Positions 54,480-64,000 are shown, counted from the stretch's first letter. The stretch: DNA of 64,000 nucleotides from Acanthopleura granulata (GCA_016165875.1 JABBOT010000013.1:13406014-13470013); one strand, 5' to 3'. Translations and numbers: made by a program. Notes: generated from the letters alone by a model not told the origin.

Positions 54480-54760
54480 CGCATCTAAGCGTAGACATTC
54501 GTATACCAGCCATCAACCAAATGGGCGTTCTGGGTTAGTAGTTGCAAGGCCAGTTTCCCTCCCCCCGTCTCCCCCAAAAACAAAAAACAAACAAACAAAC
54601 AAAAAAACAAAAAAACAAAAAAAAACAAACAAACACCCCCCCCCCAAAAAAAAACAAAAGCAAATAACACAAACTCCCAAGGAACTGAGAAAATATATAA
54701 ATGTAAAATTAAGACGGATTCATGCAAGGAGAACTCAGTCAACGTTCATCACCAGCGAAT
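54480..54760 (-). mobile_element. family R copy split by A/C-rich tract
   Basis: CATTCGTATACCAGCCATCA at left and CATGCAAGGAGAACTCAG at right match the inverted family; between them CCCCCCAAAAACAAAAAACA-type low complexity (54560-54660) has expanded. Confidence 0.6.
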
Positions 54761-54918
54761 TATAAACACTTCGATCGTTATAATGGTGAAAATCTTACGC
54801 GCAGCAACCAAATAAAATTCACCTCTGCCCAACCTCTTTGCTTTGGTACTCACCATCCATACTCCCCTCAGTGATACATCCTAGAAGATTAACATTTACA
54901 ACAGCGATTTGTTTACAG

Positions 54919-54952
54919 GGCGTGGCGTATCCTGGCATTCACATGGTTCTGG
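54919..54952 (+). pseudogene. Relic C exon 3, shortened to 34 bp
   Basis: After TTTACAG it reads G-V-A-Y-P-G-I-H-M-V-L then a donor-like G|GTAAGTG. The full exon is 88 bp; 54 bases are missing. The phase (0 in, 1 out) is nonetheless kept. Confidence 0.7.
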
Positions 54953-55019
54953 GTAAGTGTTCTGGGGGGGGGGGTGTCCGCTATGGTATTAGCCTGTGAG
55001 AGAAGTCTAAGTTAATGAT

Positions 55020-55095
55020 TTAGTGCTCTTATTCATTCTTCATTTACTTATTTATTTACTTATGTATTTATTTATTTACTTATTTCTAAATTTAT
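55020..55095 (+). repeat. TTTA repeat
   Basis: TTACTTATTTATTTACTTAT-type tract; possibly a residual SINE tail. Confidence 0.7.
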
Positions 55096-56180
55096 TTAGT
55101 GCCAGTTTTAAAAACGTCCCGATAATTAGACCACTGACCCTTGGCAAGTAGCTGGCAAAATGTCTTACAGCACATGGATTTACACTCAGACAGTGAAGTC
55201 AGTGTGTGTGTCATGTGTTACACGAAAAAGGCAAGTGATCTCCGACCAACTCTATGTAAGACTCTATTATGAAGTGCTGTCTCCAGAACAACACGTTGTT
55301 ACGGTCATGAAATTTTGAACATTTGCTTTTCCAAGACCAAGCTGGTATGGACGCAATGCATACAAGCATGTAATATTTTGACCATGTGTCTTCCCTGGCT
55401 TATGATTATATATCAGAACAGGACTGTTGATGATAGAATGAAGCTACTTCGTCTTTCAACTGTTTTGTGACAACTTTCGGGGATACCGCTGGTTTCTGTT
55501 AGCTCCCAGGGTGGTATACTCTCGGATTCGAACTCCCTCGGAGGATGGCCCTCTGGGTACTATGGGTAAGCGCTGTTTGTTCGTCATGTCTCCTTTGTAC
55601 GATATGGTGCAACTGATGCAGGTACAAAATCAGTTAAAACCTTAATGTTTCGTGACATGCTTAATCATGCAAATAGCATTGGTAAAAGTAGTCAGGTCTT
55701 TGCCTTGGGTGTCGCATTGCTCCGTCCCACCAGAAAAGAGCCAGTCAGCGGAAGGGCCACAACCGCTCAGACTTCGTTGAAGTTTCCCGTGTGCCCTGAA
55801 CAAAACAGAAGCAACACTCGCCAAAACATCAGGTTACATCTGAGGTCATATCTGCAAAGATAATTTACTGCTATGGTTTTCTTTGTCGTCCATCATTACC
55901 CTTTAAGAATATACCACCTATCACCCTGCAATAGTGGACCAAACATCGGAGAGTTATAAGTTGTGCTCACCGGAGAGCCGACGCCACATGCCCAATGGAA
56001 GAGGAGGGTGGGAAAGTAGTAATCCGCCACGAAGTGAAAGTGTTATCTATGGTAGAGGTCATTCTCCTGGCCGAGGGAGCAGCATCAAGTTCGGGGGGAG
56101 TTATTGTAGCACGAATACAGGTGGTGTGATACGACGAGCAAAAGTCGAGATGTATTTTAGTATAATTTAAAGATTAGCAT
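55096..56180. other. no gene recognised within relic C
   Basis: Open frames at 55645-55863 and 55934-56170 (plus) have no known motif. The latter is G/S/R-rich. No exon 4 was found here. Confidence 0.4.
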
Positions 56181-56182
56181 TT

Positions 56183-56262
56183 TAAGATGGCAGTAAGGTT
56201 AATCCCCGTCCTACTGTGTTTGTAAGATGGCAGTAAGGTTAATCCCCGTCCTACTGTGTTTG
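56183..56262 (+). repeat. perfect 40-bp direct duplication
   Basis: TAAGATGGCAGTAAGGTTAA and the next 20 bases occur twice back to back with no mismatch. It is very recent, or an assembly artefact. Confidence 0.92.
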
Positions 56263-56409
56263 TCACCCACATCAATAAGTGGAGTGTTGGAGAATGGAAG
56301 GGTGGCCACAACATTTTTATCAGCTTATTGTTACTTGTGAACATTGAATGTCATCATTTTTTCTGATTTTTAAATAATTAACTTAAACTGTTTTGTGATA
56401 GAGCAATAT

Positions 56410-56735
56410 AAATGGCCACAACACAGAAAGTAAAACCCCAGAAAAGCGACGACAAGGTGTAATTGAGAAATGGTCATACCTTAAAAGTGACACAAGCCCT
56501 CTTGTGAGTTTGCCTCAGTTCAAGTTTTATTCTAACTCTGCACGTAAATGTGTAAGAAGTAACAACTTAGGCTCCCCCTAGCACCATGGCTTAAAGAGAA
56601 TCAGGTAACCCCCCGCCCCCCCGTGATGTTAAATGAAATTTATTAGACGTCACCAGTCTGGAGTTACTCAAAGTACTGTGGTGTCACCACATTTAACACA
56701 TGTATGCACAATACCACAAAGCTAAGGGCACATGT
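56410..56735 (+). mobile_element. family S copy
   Basis: AGAAAGTAAAACCCCAGAAA, GTTTGCCTCAGTTCAAGTTT, GTAAGAAGTAACAACTTAGG, TAGCACCATGGCTTAAAGAG and TTAGACGTCACCAGTCTGGA in order. Confidence 0.65.
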
Positions 56736-57090
56736 ATACACAATAAAATATCCATCGGGGCGTTACCAAAAAAAATGTTTTGGCCTCATATATGCTATGG
56801 TCCTGTCTGATTTCTTGGTAATTACTGCACGTTATTTAATTTGTAAATTATTGTTTGTTAAATAGACCAAATTCAAGTTCCAAAACTATCGCCTTTTAGC
56901 CTTGGTTATTGCATGACCTGGAAGTGCAAACATTATTTCCTGCTTCTGAAAGAAATTGTCTTTTTTTCATAGTCGCTGTTCGGGATTAATGGACACTTCC
57001 TGGGGAAGTCTATAAACGCTGCCAAGAACTTCTCCTACAAAAACTTGCGACCTCTAAAGAGTAATTAAATCAGAACTTTCTTTAAAAAAG

Positions 57091-57215
57091 GAATATTTGG
57101 GTGTGGCTTGGCTGTTATCTGGATGTTTGTGGTCAGTAAGTCTCCTGAAGTTCACCCAAACATTTCCAGTCAAGAAAGAGAATACATGGAGGAAACCACC
57201 AAACCTACATGCAAG
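57091..57215 (+). pseudogene. Relic C exon 5, intact
   Basis: 125 bp like the other copies. Encodes GIFGCGLAVIWMFVVSKSPE and VHPNISSQEREYMEETTKP. The donor GTAAATC is good; the acceptor TTTAAAAAAG has lost most of its pyrimidine tract. Confidence 0.85.
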
Positions 57216-58197
57216 GTAAATCATTCTTATTTATTTATGTTCTCAGGCTTCTTGGCGGGTGTTTCGGGTTCATGTTGTTTGCATGAGACGTTGCTTGAAA
57301 ACCTACAAAGTGGCAGTGCTCTTGTCTGTATCGTTGGTCTTTTTACTTTTGGGGGAATTTTACTAGCAACTGCCTTTGGGAAAAATAGGAAGAAAAAAGG
57401 CAATAGCGGGGAGTATTTTTGTACATCCCGGGAAAGCCAGCTCACAAAAAGGTAGACTATTACGCTAATTAACATACTTCCAAATGAAATGTAATTTCGT
57501 GTATCCAACTCAAACCACAAAGACGTCAGAGGACTTAAACAATTGCAGTCTCGCACTTTCTAAACAGTAAACTGAGGTGGCTGAACCTCCAGATTTGGAA
57601 TACATGCACAGCATTGCTGGGTTAGTGGTCTAACAAATTGTTGTTCATAGAAAGACAGGCCATTAACGAATGGGGCTGCGAGTTCGAATTCCACTGTCGC
57701 TGGCTCTGTCGTGGCTTTGAATCAGTGAGTTCTTTATATACCTGTTGAGATGTGGTAGGTTTGTTCTGGAGTCTGTCAGTTAAGTCTGCTAATCGGCAGT
57801 TGCATAAGTAAAATAGTAATGATACTTTCCGTAGGTATCTCTTTCTGTCTGCAGCAATCTCATGCAAAAAGTTATGGACATATTTGAGTCACATCGTAAG
57901 CAGAGCTTGACATTTGTGTATATATAGGATGCTGATCAGTGATTTACTTACACGAGCCTTCATCTTTGGGGGATAGAACGCTAATGTATTGTCCTTTTGT
58001 ATGTAGTAGGAGAATTTTTACATTTAGTTGTGGCGGAAATCGCACGCTGTAGTTAATCTCTCTGATGGTTACTTTACGCCTTTCTGCTCTTTTTGTGGGT
58101 GAACTGCACATTGTAGAGTAAACTTGAGTTTCTTGCAGTTGTTTTCTCTATATCAATAATATATCCAGGCCTCAGGTAATGTAAATTATCATTTCAG

Positions 58198-58353
58198 ATA
58201 TTGTAACTCCTGCCGCCCTTCTGATTACTGTTAGTTAAACAAGATTTAACGTCACAGTCAATGTGATACTTCTCACGTTCGCATTTGGTTCTTCTGGACA
58301 ATCATTTTCTGGTTACTATGTCAACTGCCTGGACATTGCGCCGCGACTTTCCG
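58198..58353 (+). pseudogene. Relic C exon 8 with nonsense codon and lost donor
   Basis: 156 bp, the same length as B exon 8. Encodes IVTPAALLITVS then TAA at 58236 (B has a tyrosine codon), then FNVTVNVILLTFAFGSSGQS and FSGYYVNCLDIAPRLS. The donor GT is TT. Confidence 0.87.
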
Positions 58354-58483
58354 TTAAACAATAAGAGTTCTGGTTATCATGTCAACCAACTGAACAATGG
58401 CCCGAGATACACAGGTAAACAGTAACAGTCCTGGTTACCATGCCAACCATCTGAACATTACGCCTAAGTTTCCAGGTTACACA
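58307..58483 (+). repeat. 61-bp array of exon 8 ends (copy C)
   Basis: TTCTGGTTACTATGTCAACT (58307), TTCTGGTTATCATGTCAACC (about 58367) and TCCTGGTTACCATGCCAACC (about 58428). The second and third units regain AGGTAAAC-like or AGGTTAC-like ends. Same period as in gene B. Confidence 0.82.
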
Positions 58484-58515
58484 GTTCATGAATGCTGATG
58501 TCTCTCTGCTGTCAG

Positions 58516-58593
58516 GTGTTCTGTATGGCCTCCCGAATGCTGCTGGTTCCATCTCGGGATTTGTTGCACCTTACCTCTATCTTGGCGGAAGAG
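58516..58593 (+). pseudogene. Relic C exon 9, copy 1
   Basis: 78 bp encoding GVLYGLPNAAGSISGFVAPY then LYLGGRG. Eight bases shorter than B exon 9, so it leaves in the wrong phase for exon 10. Confidence 0.85.
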
Positions 58594-58651
58594 GTGAGTG
58601 TCAACTTAACGTCTTATTGTTTCGTGAATACTGATATCTCTCTGCTGTCAG

Positions 58652-58729
58652 GTGTTCTGTATGGCCTCCAGAATGCTGCTGGTTCCATCTCGGGATTTGT
58701 GGCACCTTACCTCTATCTTGGCGGAAGAG
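58652..58729 (+). pseudogene. Relic C exon 9, copy 2
   Basis: 78 bp, GVLYGLQNAAGSISGFVAPY then LYLGGRG. Splice sites intact; the same phase problem as copy 1. Confidence 0.85.
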
Positions 58730-58787
58730 GTGAGTGTCAACTTAACGTCTTATTGTTTCGTGAATGCTGATGTCTCTCTGCTGCCAG

Positions 58788-58876
58788 GTGTTCTCCATGG
58801 CCTCCCGCCGAATGCCGAAGGTTCCATCTCGGTATTTGTGGCACCTTAAGTAGTGGGCTCTTTCTTGGCGGAAGAG
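58788..58876 (+). pseudogene. Relic C exon 9, copy 3, with stop
   Basis: Encodes GVLHGLPPNAEGSISVFVAP then TAA. Its donor GTGAGTG is intact. It retains the H-G-L of gene B where copies 1 and 2 have Y-G-L. Confidence 0.82.
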
Positions 58877-59479
58877 GTGAGTGTCAACTAAACTTCGTAT
58901 TGTTTCATATTGTATTAATACTTGTTTAAGGCCATATTCAAGAATCTTTCACTGTATGATCGTTGTGAGTTTTGGGCGCGGAGGACCCGGAAGAGCCCAG
59001 TAACACCTTATTTGAATGAAGAGGTGTTTTTTCATAAAGAGCCCATTTCATAAAAATTCTCCAAGCTTCAAAATCATTTTACACTTTAATATTAGATTTT
59101 AGCCTTTTGAATTGTATGTTTATTTCCTCTCCCCTTTTTGAATCATGACTCCGGTGTGAGTATTATATTATAGGCTGGTGTATGATAGTCTTATCGGGAG
59201 CAAAAATGTGTCATGTAGAAGAGAATGGTGTTATGTATGGTGGGATACTCTAGAGTTGCTGTGTCATAATTTAGGGCAGAGAAAACAGTGTTGTAAGTGG
59301 TGTGTGAGGAAGAATACTTTAGCGATGGTGTAAAAGAGTTGTTTACAAAACAATGGTATCATTATAGAAAAGCGTTATATGGAGGAGAATGCTTTGATTT
59401 TTCATAATGGTATTGTGTGGAGTTAAATGACACTATTTGTAATAGTGCACAGAAGTCTGCAATAGTGTGAAATAGTCAA

Positions 59480-60060
59480 ATTTCTGTAACGTGCATCGAG
59501 GAAGAGTCTTGTTCGAGGGCGTTGTGAGAAGCACTGTTGTAGCAGAATAGTTTTATGTGGAGCAAAATGGTGTTGTGAAAAGCACTGTTGTCGTAAAATA
59601 ATGTTGTGTGGAGCAAAATGGTGTCGTGCGAAGCAGTGTTGTAGTAGAATAGTGTTGTGTGGAGAAAATGGTGATTTGCAAAACAGTGTTGTAGGAGAAT
59701 AGTTTGTGTGGAGCAAAATGATGTTGTGTGAAACAGTGTTGTAGTAGAATAGTGTTGTGTGGAGAAAATGGTGGCGTGCGAAGCAGTGTTGCCATGGAAT
59801 AATGTTGTGTTGAGCACATTTGTGTGGTGCGAAGCCGTGTTGTCATAGAATCGTGTTGTGTAGAACAAAAAGGTGTTGTGCGAAACAGTGTTGTAGGAGA
59901 ATAGTTTGTGTGGAGCAAAATGATGTTGTGCGAAACAGTCTTGTTGTAGAATGGTGTTGTGTGGAGCAAAATAGTGTTTTGCAAAGCAGTGTTGTTGTAA
60001 AGGTATTGTGTAGAGCAAACTGGTGTTTCCTGGAATAGATTTCTACTGAGCCGAGTAGAA
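59480..60060 (+). repeat. ~50-bp GTGTTGT-rich minisatellite
   Basis: Eleven or so units of GTGTGGAGCAAAATGGTGTT and GTGCGAAGCAGTGTTGTAGT type. The 180-, 143- and 91-codon minus-strand frames here are rich in H, T and F from the repeat and are not genes. It fills intron 9 of relic C. Confidence 0.88.
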
Positions 60061-60350
60061 TGATGTCGGCTGCTGTTGTCTTATCGCCTCGAAGAGAATG
60101 ACTGATGCTACATTTCAAACTATTGGTCAGTTTGTTAAAGAGTTTATGATTCGTTGGCCATTGCTGTGTCAGGTCTTTGTGACACTAGTATGTTCGGGTT
60201 TCATATGTACAGCATCCTCCCAATCTGTGCCAAACTGACGAAACAGTCAAAAAATCGAATGTCAAACAACCACGGACACGTTGTTCTATTTGCCATTATA
60301 AATGGGGATAATGACACCAGTGATATATGATTTGGTTTTTTGTACTCCAG

Positions 60351-60473
60351 CAAACCCAACAGCAGTGCAGGATAGTTTTCTATATCTGTGCTGGCATTTA
60401 CGTATTTGGAGCGATTGTATATGTGATGTTTGTTTTTATGAAATCAAGAAATGTGCTATATCCAGGGATTTAG
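60351..60473 (+). pseudogene. Relic C exon 10 (TM12, short tail)
   Basis: After TACTCCAG it encodes QTQQQCRIVFYICAGIYVFG and AIVYVMFVFMKSRNVLYPGI then TAG. It ends soon after TM12 and has no hexad repeats, so the long tail is a feature of gene B, or was lost here. Confidence 0.85.
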
Positions 60474-60677
60474 GAGAGTCGTAGTAAGGTAAATATGAGG
60501 GAGGACATAATCAAATCCAATTGCTATTATTTCCCTTGATTACCAACAGCAAAAATAAAAATCTGTTGAATGTTCTTTTATTTACTTTCACCACGTAAGA
60601 GCGTTTGATTATCTTCCTACACAATATTAATTAATGAATGCGGCAAAGATTAACTTAATCATACGGGAAACTAATAT

Positions 60678-60705
60678 ATATATATATATAGAGAGAGAGA
60701 GAGTT
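60678..60705. repeat. (TA)n(GA)n microsatellite
   Basis: TATATATATATATA followed by GAGAGAGAGAGAGAG. Confidence 0.95.
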
Positions 60706-61168
60706 GCACTGAAGGTGAAGACATAGGTTGTTAACCAACCAAAAATGTGGCAGGAGATTTGAAGAAAAAAGAAAAAAAGTAGACGATGCCAATAACTTAA
60801 AAATAAGCTGACGTGACGATGCATTTTGTGTTATGCTTAGTTTTGTCATAACGCTGAGGCATATGGAGCTGATAGACGTACTCGATCCGAGAACATGCTA
60901 CACTAGGATGTAAATGTCCCTAAAACCCAAATTACGTCATGCATTGTTTGTCGGAAGGCATTATTAGTAAAAGCTGGGATCATGCTTCGTATACCAAAAT
61001 CTGCACATTATACCAAGCAGATAACAAACAAAAATGTCGCCTTCCCATCCGGGGTTTTCAAAGGCTGCACCAGCGTAAACCACAAGTGACGTAATTATGG
61101 ATTAGGCCTATTTGAGGGTGAACGCCCCTGATAAATCGCGTATAAAATCTTCATAGGATTTTACTCAA

Positions 61169-61693
61169 TCAAAATCTTCTCTTAGGCACTTGAAGAAAGC
61201 CATTCGACAAATGAGCGTGGTCATTAGTTTGGTGGGCTTGGCCTCGGTTGTCACGGGTGGGGCTTGTGTTCCTGTAGGCGTTGTCTTTGCTGCCAGGATC
61301 GTACTTGTGGCCTTTTTTGCTAGGGGCGTTCGCATTCAAAAGGACCTGGGACTGATGCCCCAAATTCCTGTTATCGATTTGGTTTGGGGATCCACGAGCA
61401 AGCTCTACACCATGCCCTTTCTTTGGGGGAATTCCCGGTGAACCTCTAGGTGGAGGTCCAGTACAAATTCCTGAAGAATCTTTTGGAAAAGATCTCGGAG
61501 AATTTCTTGGGGAAATTCCTGGAGAAATCCCCGGAGAACCTTTGGGGGAATTTCCTACGGGAGGTTTTGGAGAAGGTCTCGGGGAGGGCCTTGGAGATGG
61601 TCTTGGGGTGATGTTAAGACGACCCTGAATTCCCAACTCCTTGTATGTATCCGGTGAGAGCCCGTGGATCTTAATGTTAGCCGCCTCGTGTTC
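61169..61693 (-). CDS. terminal exon of an unidentified gene, Pro/Ser-rich tail
   Basis: After a good acceptor (CATTTTCAG) the minus strand is open for 174 codons to TGA. The start, EHEAANIKIHGLSPDTYKEL, resembles the last helices of a SAM domain (L-[ST]-x-[ED]-x-x-x-E-L-G-I). Then comes a low-complexity tail: PRPSPRPSPRPSPKP, a run of G-x-S-P, and PPKKGHG. The end is basic (VPKRRF). Upstream exons should lie right of 61700 but none was identified. SAM assignment is tentative; the exon could also be a chance open frame helped by repeats. Confidence 0.45.
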   Translation of the reverse strand, partial: EHEAANIKIHGLSPDTYKELGIQGRLNITPRPSPRPSPRPSPKPPVGNSPKGSPGISPGISPRNSPRSFPKDSSGICTGPPPRGSPGIPPKKGHGVELARGSPNQIDNRNLGHQSQVLLNANAPSKKGHKYDPGSKDNAYRNTSPTRDNRGQAHQTNDHAHLSNGFLQVPKRRF

Positions 61694-61699
61694 CTGAAA

Positions 61700-62126
61700 A
61701 TGATATAGCAACAAAATTCAATAAAATTAAATAATAGTAAAAAATAATAAGAATTAAGGGAAAACGGCCCCACAAACGTCGTCGACCAGTTACAGTTAAA
61801 AAAGTTCCACGAACCGTTTGAGTGGGGAAACATAGGTCATATAAAAAAAAATAGATATACATAGCTCTCAGGGAGAGCGATTTCGGGGTTCAAGCCAGTA
61901 GGGCCTGTATGTGTATGTCTGCAACATTTCTTTTCTTACATCGGCACATATACAGTAGATGTGGAGCTCTTTGCTCTCATAGATTTCCAGGTTTCCTTCT
62001 GTAACAGATGTCATTCACGTTTTGCGCTTGTTAGCAATTTCCTGGAAAAGTGAGCATCGCAAGAAAGAAATAAGACCAGATTCGTCACCAGGACGTCTAA
62101 CTACGTTGGGCAGCATGCTTTCAGTA
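61700..62126. other. no gene seen
   Basis: AT-rich; would be intron if the exon at 61169-61693 is real. Confidence 0.35.
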
Positions 62127-62384
62127 TTTGTTTATTTATCTATTTGCTTGATTGGTGTTTTACCCCGTACTCAAGAATGTTTTACTTATACGACGGCGGC
62201 CAGCATTATGGTAGGAGAAAGCGAGCAGAGCCCGGGGAAACCCACGGCCATCGGCAGGTTGCTGACAGGCCTCCCCATGTACGGCCGGAGAGGAAGCCAT
62301 AATGAGCTGAACTTGAACTCACAACGACCGCATTGGTGGGAGTCTTCGGGTCATTCCACTAACCGACTGAGCTACGGAGGTCCC
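62127..62384 (-). mobile_element. SINE-1, full-length, inverted
   Basis: TTTGTTTATTTATCTATTTG tail, TTTTACCCCGTACTCAAGAA, TATACGACGGCGGCCAGCAT, ACGGCCATCGGCAGGTTGCT, GAACTTGAACTCACAACG (B box complement) and ACTGAGCTACGGAGG (A box complement). Confidence 0.9.
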
Positions 62385-64000
62385 GTCAGTATTCATTCAT
62401 CCTAAACACGAAAGCATAGTGGATGCATTTTCTGCCGTATAGACGTACATGTGTCAAATACAGTAAATCGGCCTTTTGTCAAACCTTGAAGCTGTGTTGG
62501 TCCTGCATTTTATAAGACAGCTCAAAGATTTTCAGCACGCATACAAAACGTGTATGGCACTTTCCTCTGAGCGGTCATGAGCTTTGCATTTTTATTCGTT
62601 TTCTGTCATATCACATGGAAGTATGAGGGAAATTGCGCTGTCTATCTCTCTTTGGTCGCAATTTGCGACTAAATTATGCATCGTAGCAAAGAAATAAGAT
62701 CAGATTCGTCATCAGAACGTCAAACTACGTCAGGTAGCATGTTAAGAAGACTCAAATTCAAAACTTTTGTTTTCACATGGCATCACTTTCGGTTCCGGAT
62801 ATTTGCTTACATATTGCATTTTTTCTCCTAACAAAAAGTTCAAAGGCAACAGTTGCAACATATACAAAATTTCAGGTCAATCGGACCGAGGAAGAAAATG
62901 CCTCAAATGTTTTCCTATCAAAGCAATATGGCGGATAGGTCACGTGACCTAGAACACCTAAACTTTTACTCGTGAAAGACAGTCCTTATTTCTACTACAT
63001 ACCTAAATTTCACGCATTTCTGCCAAGCCATTTCAGCCACAGTAGTTTTTAAATTTGAAAACTTTGAAAAATGGCGTTTTTTTGGTATGTACTATTTCCG
63101 GTTAGCTTCATTGGTCATGGAGATATATCCACTTTTGCATTTGATGACGTGACTTCCGGTTACCCAAAATTTGCATTGGTGGAATCAGCGTCATAAACTG
63201 CATCATTCCACGGAATGGAGTCCCCATGTAAACCAATATATGTATGTATGTATGCATAAACTGCATCAGGTAGCACTATTTGTAGGACATCATCTCTACA
63301 AGTGTAGCAAATTATTAGCGAATTTTTCGGTCACATGATATTTACCCAATAGTAATAGTAGAATTTTCGACGCAGAAAGTTTTCGTTATCACCCTGAATG
63401 TACCTAGGCTTTATGAAGCCAAAGTTTGAATTTCAGCTCGATCGCATTAGCCGTTCTGGAGAAGAAGATGTTTAAAGCTTTTCATCAAAATCTAATATGG
63501 CCAGCAAGTCACGAAATCAAAAGCCTCCAGAAGTTTGGGTGCAAAACTTTAAATCTGTAGCTAAAACATACTAAAGTTTCATAACCATGCGAGTTGCCGT
63601 TTTCTCTAAAAAAAAACCGAACAAGATTGTGGAGAATAATAATAATAATCCGAACGAAAACAAAAGGGATTCGTATTTACTCACGTTCAGTGGATAGGAT
63701 TTTTGCTGGGACTGTCATTGAAGATTAGGCTTTCACGCCATTCGAAATTTGTCATTCTGTACTCCATTTTTCTGTACGTAGCACTTTGTTAGCTTGTGCT
63801 TCGCCTTTCTATTTTTCTGGGACGTTCTTGTGGAGCTTGTATCGCTCATTGTCTCTTTGTGCGATTGCGTACATTTCATCCCAAGTTCTACACTGAAAGT
63901 GACTGTGAATACAAGTCCGAGGAAATATACATCGCTTGCTCGGCATTACACACTCTGTTATCTACCAGTCTGCCCTGGGAAGTGTACAAAGACGGGCCGT
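62385..64000. other. no gene recognised
   Basis: No motif-bearing frame. A possible short minus-strand exon near 63808-63892 is discussed among the rejected items. GTATGTATGTATG lies near 63240. Confidence 0.4.

Larger units (their letters stand above)
58492..58880 (+). repeat. 136-bp tandem triplication carrying exon 9
   Basis: Acceptor-exon-donor sets start at 58516, 58652 and 58788, exactly 136 bp apart. Flanks TGTCTCTCTGCTG[TC]CAG and GAAGAG|GTGAGTGTCAAC recur each time. Units 1 and 2 differ at few positions. Confidence 0.93.
53243..60473 (+). pseudogene. Relic C: inverted, decayed SLC17-family copy
   Basis: Recognisable parts in order: TM1 exon start (53243-53327), shortened exon 3 (54919-54952), complete exon 5 (57091-57215), exon 8 with a TAA stop and lost donor (58198-58353), three copies of exon 9 and exon 10 (60351-60473). 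Exons 2, 4, 6 and 7 were not found. The TM1 exon loses homology after NISVA. The order and phases are those of genes A and B but the strand is opposite. The damage argues against a full transporter. Exons 5 and 10 are still open, and expression of a fragment cannot be excluded. Confidence 0.85.

Noticed and set aside
57108..57455. 115-codon plus-strand frame starting in relic C exon 5
   Set aside because: Only the part up to 57215 is exon. The rest is read-through into the intron past a good donor.
59476..60018. 180-codon minus-strand frame rich in H, T and F
   Set aside because: Generated by the ~50-bp minisatellite. Related frames appear in all three phases, and there is no start or splice context.
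61190..61441. 83-codon plus-strand frame
   Set aside because: Antisense of the Pro/Ser-rich exon and without splice context.
63808..63892. Possible minus-strand exon after CACTTTCAG (two overlapping frames, one reading C-R-T-W-D-E-M-Y-A-I-A-Q)
   Set aside because: Acceptor is plausible but neither frame gives a family match, and no partner exon was found. Not listed as a gene.

Overview
The window reads as nuclear DNA of an invertebrate animal, most likely a mollusc or other lophotrochozoan. Coding sequence sits in short exons (78-234 bp) with AG acceptors and GT (once GC) donors. The DNA is AT-rich and carries many tRNA-derived SINEs whose 3' half (…CGTCGTATAAGTGAAATATTC… then an AAATAAATA tail) and a second tail type (…GAGATATTGCC…GGCGTTAAGCC… then ATTCATTC) resemble repeats common in molluscan sequence. 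Species assignment is inference. No prokaryotic operon, CRISPR array, rRNA or complete tRNA gene was seen.

The only well-supported genes are three paralogous copies of an SLC17-family (sialin/vesicular-glutamate/phosphate-cotransporter type) major-facilitator transporter. Gene A (about 1.0-4.4 kb, minus strand) shows six exons and runs off the left edge. Gene B (about 22.0-32.7 kb, minus strand) is open through ten exons; only the extreme N-terminus is unlocated, and it ends in an unusual C-terminal tail of about twenty hexapeptide repeats. Copy C (about 53.2-60.5 kb, plus strand) is a decayed relic: exons are missing or shortened, one exon has a nonsense codon and a lost donor, and one exon is triplicated. 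A and B belong to a tandem segmental duplication of roughly 25 kb: left unit from the window edge to about 20.8 kb, right unit about 26.3-44.7 kb. Matching segments stay in the same order. The right unit has gained a SINE in a TA repeat, a second SINE, and a 352-bp TA-flanked inverted-repeat element whose empty site survives in the left unit.

The most unusual signal is that tandem arrays in this locus are built from the transporter's own exon-intron boundaries. Arrays bearing copies of the acceptor and start of the first recognised exon precede that exon in A, B and C. A 61-bp array bearing exon-8 ends and donors follows exon 8 in B and C. Similar arrays derive from the exon 2 and 4 donors and the exon 9 acceptor, and in C a 136-bp unit carries all of exon 9 three times. 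Many units keep a splice-site-like core.

Other content: a frameshifted CARD-like exon (about 10.6-10.75 kb) resembling RIG-I-like receptors, with a more decayed copy in the right unit; a minus-strand terminal exon with a Pro/Ser-repeat tail and a possible SAM-domain end (61.2-61.7 kb); TTAA-flanked foldback elements; a foldback repeat cluster at 42.0-42.6 kb; and at least seven ordinary minisatellites. Most of the remainder (44.7-52 kb, 62.4-64 kb and others) shows no recognisable gene.
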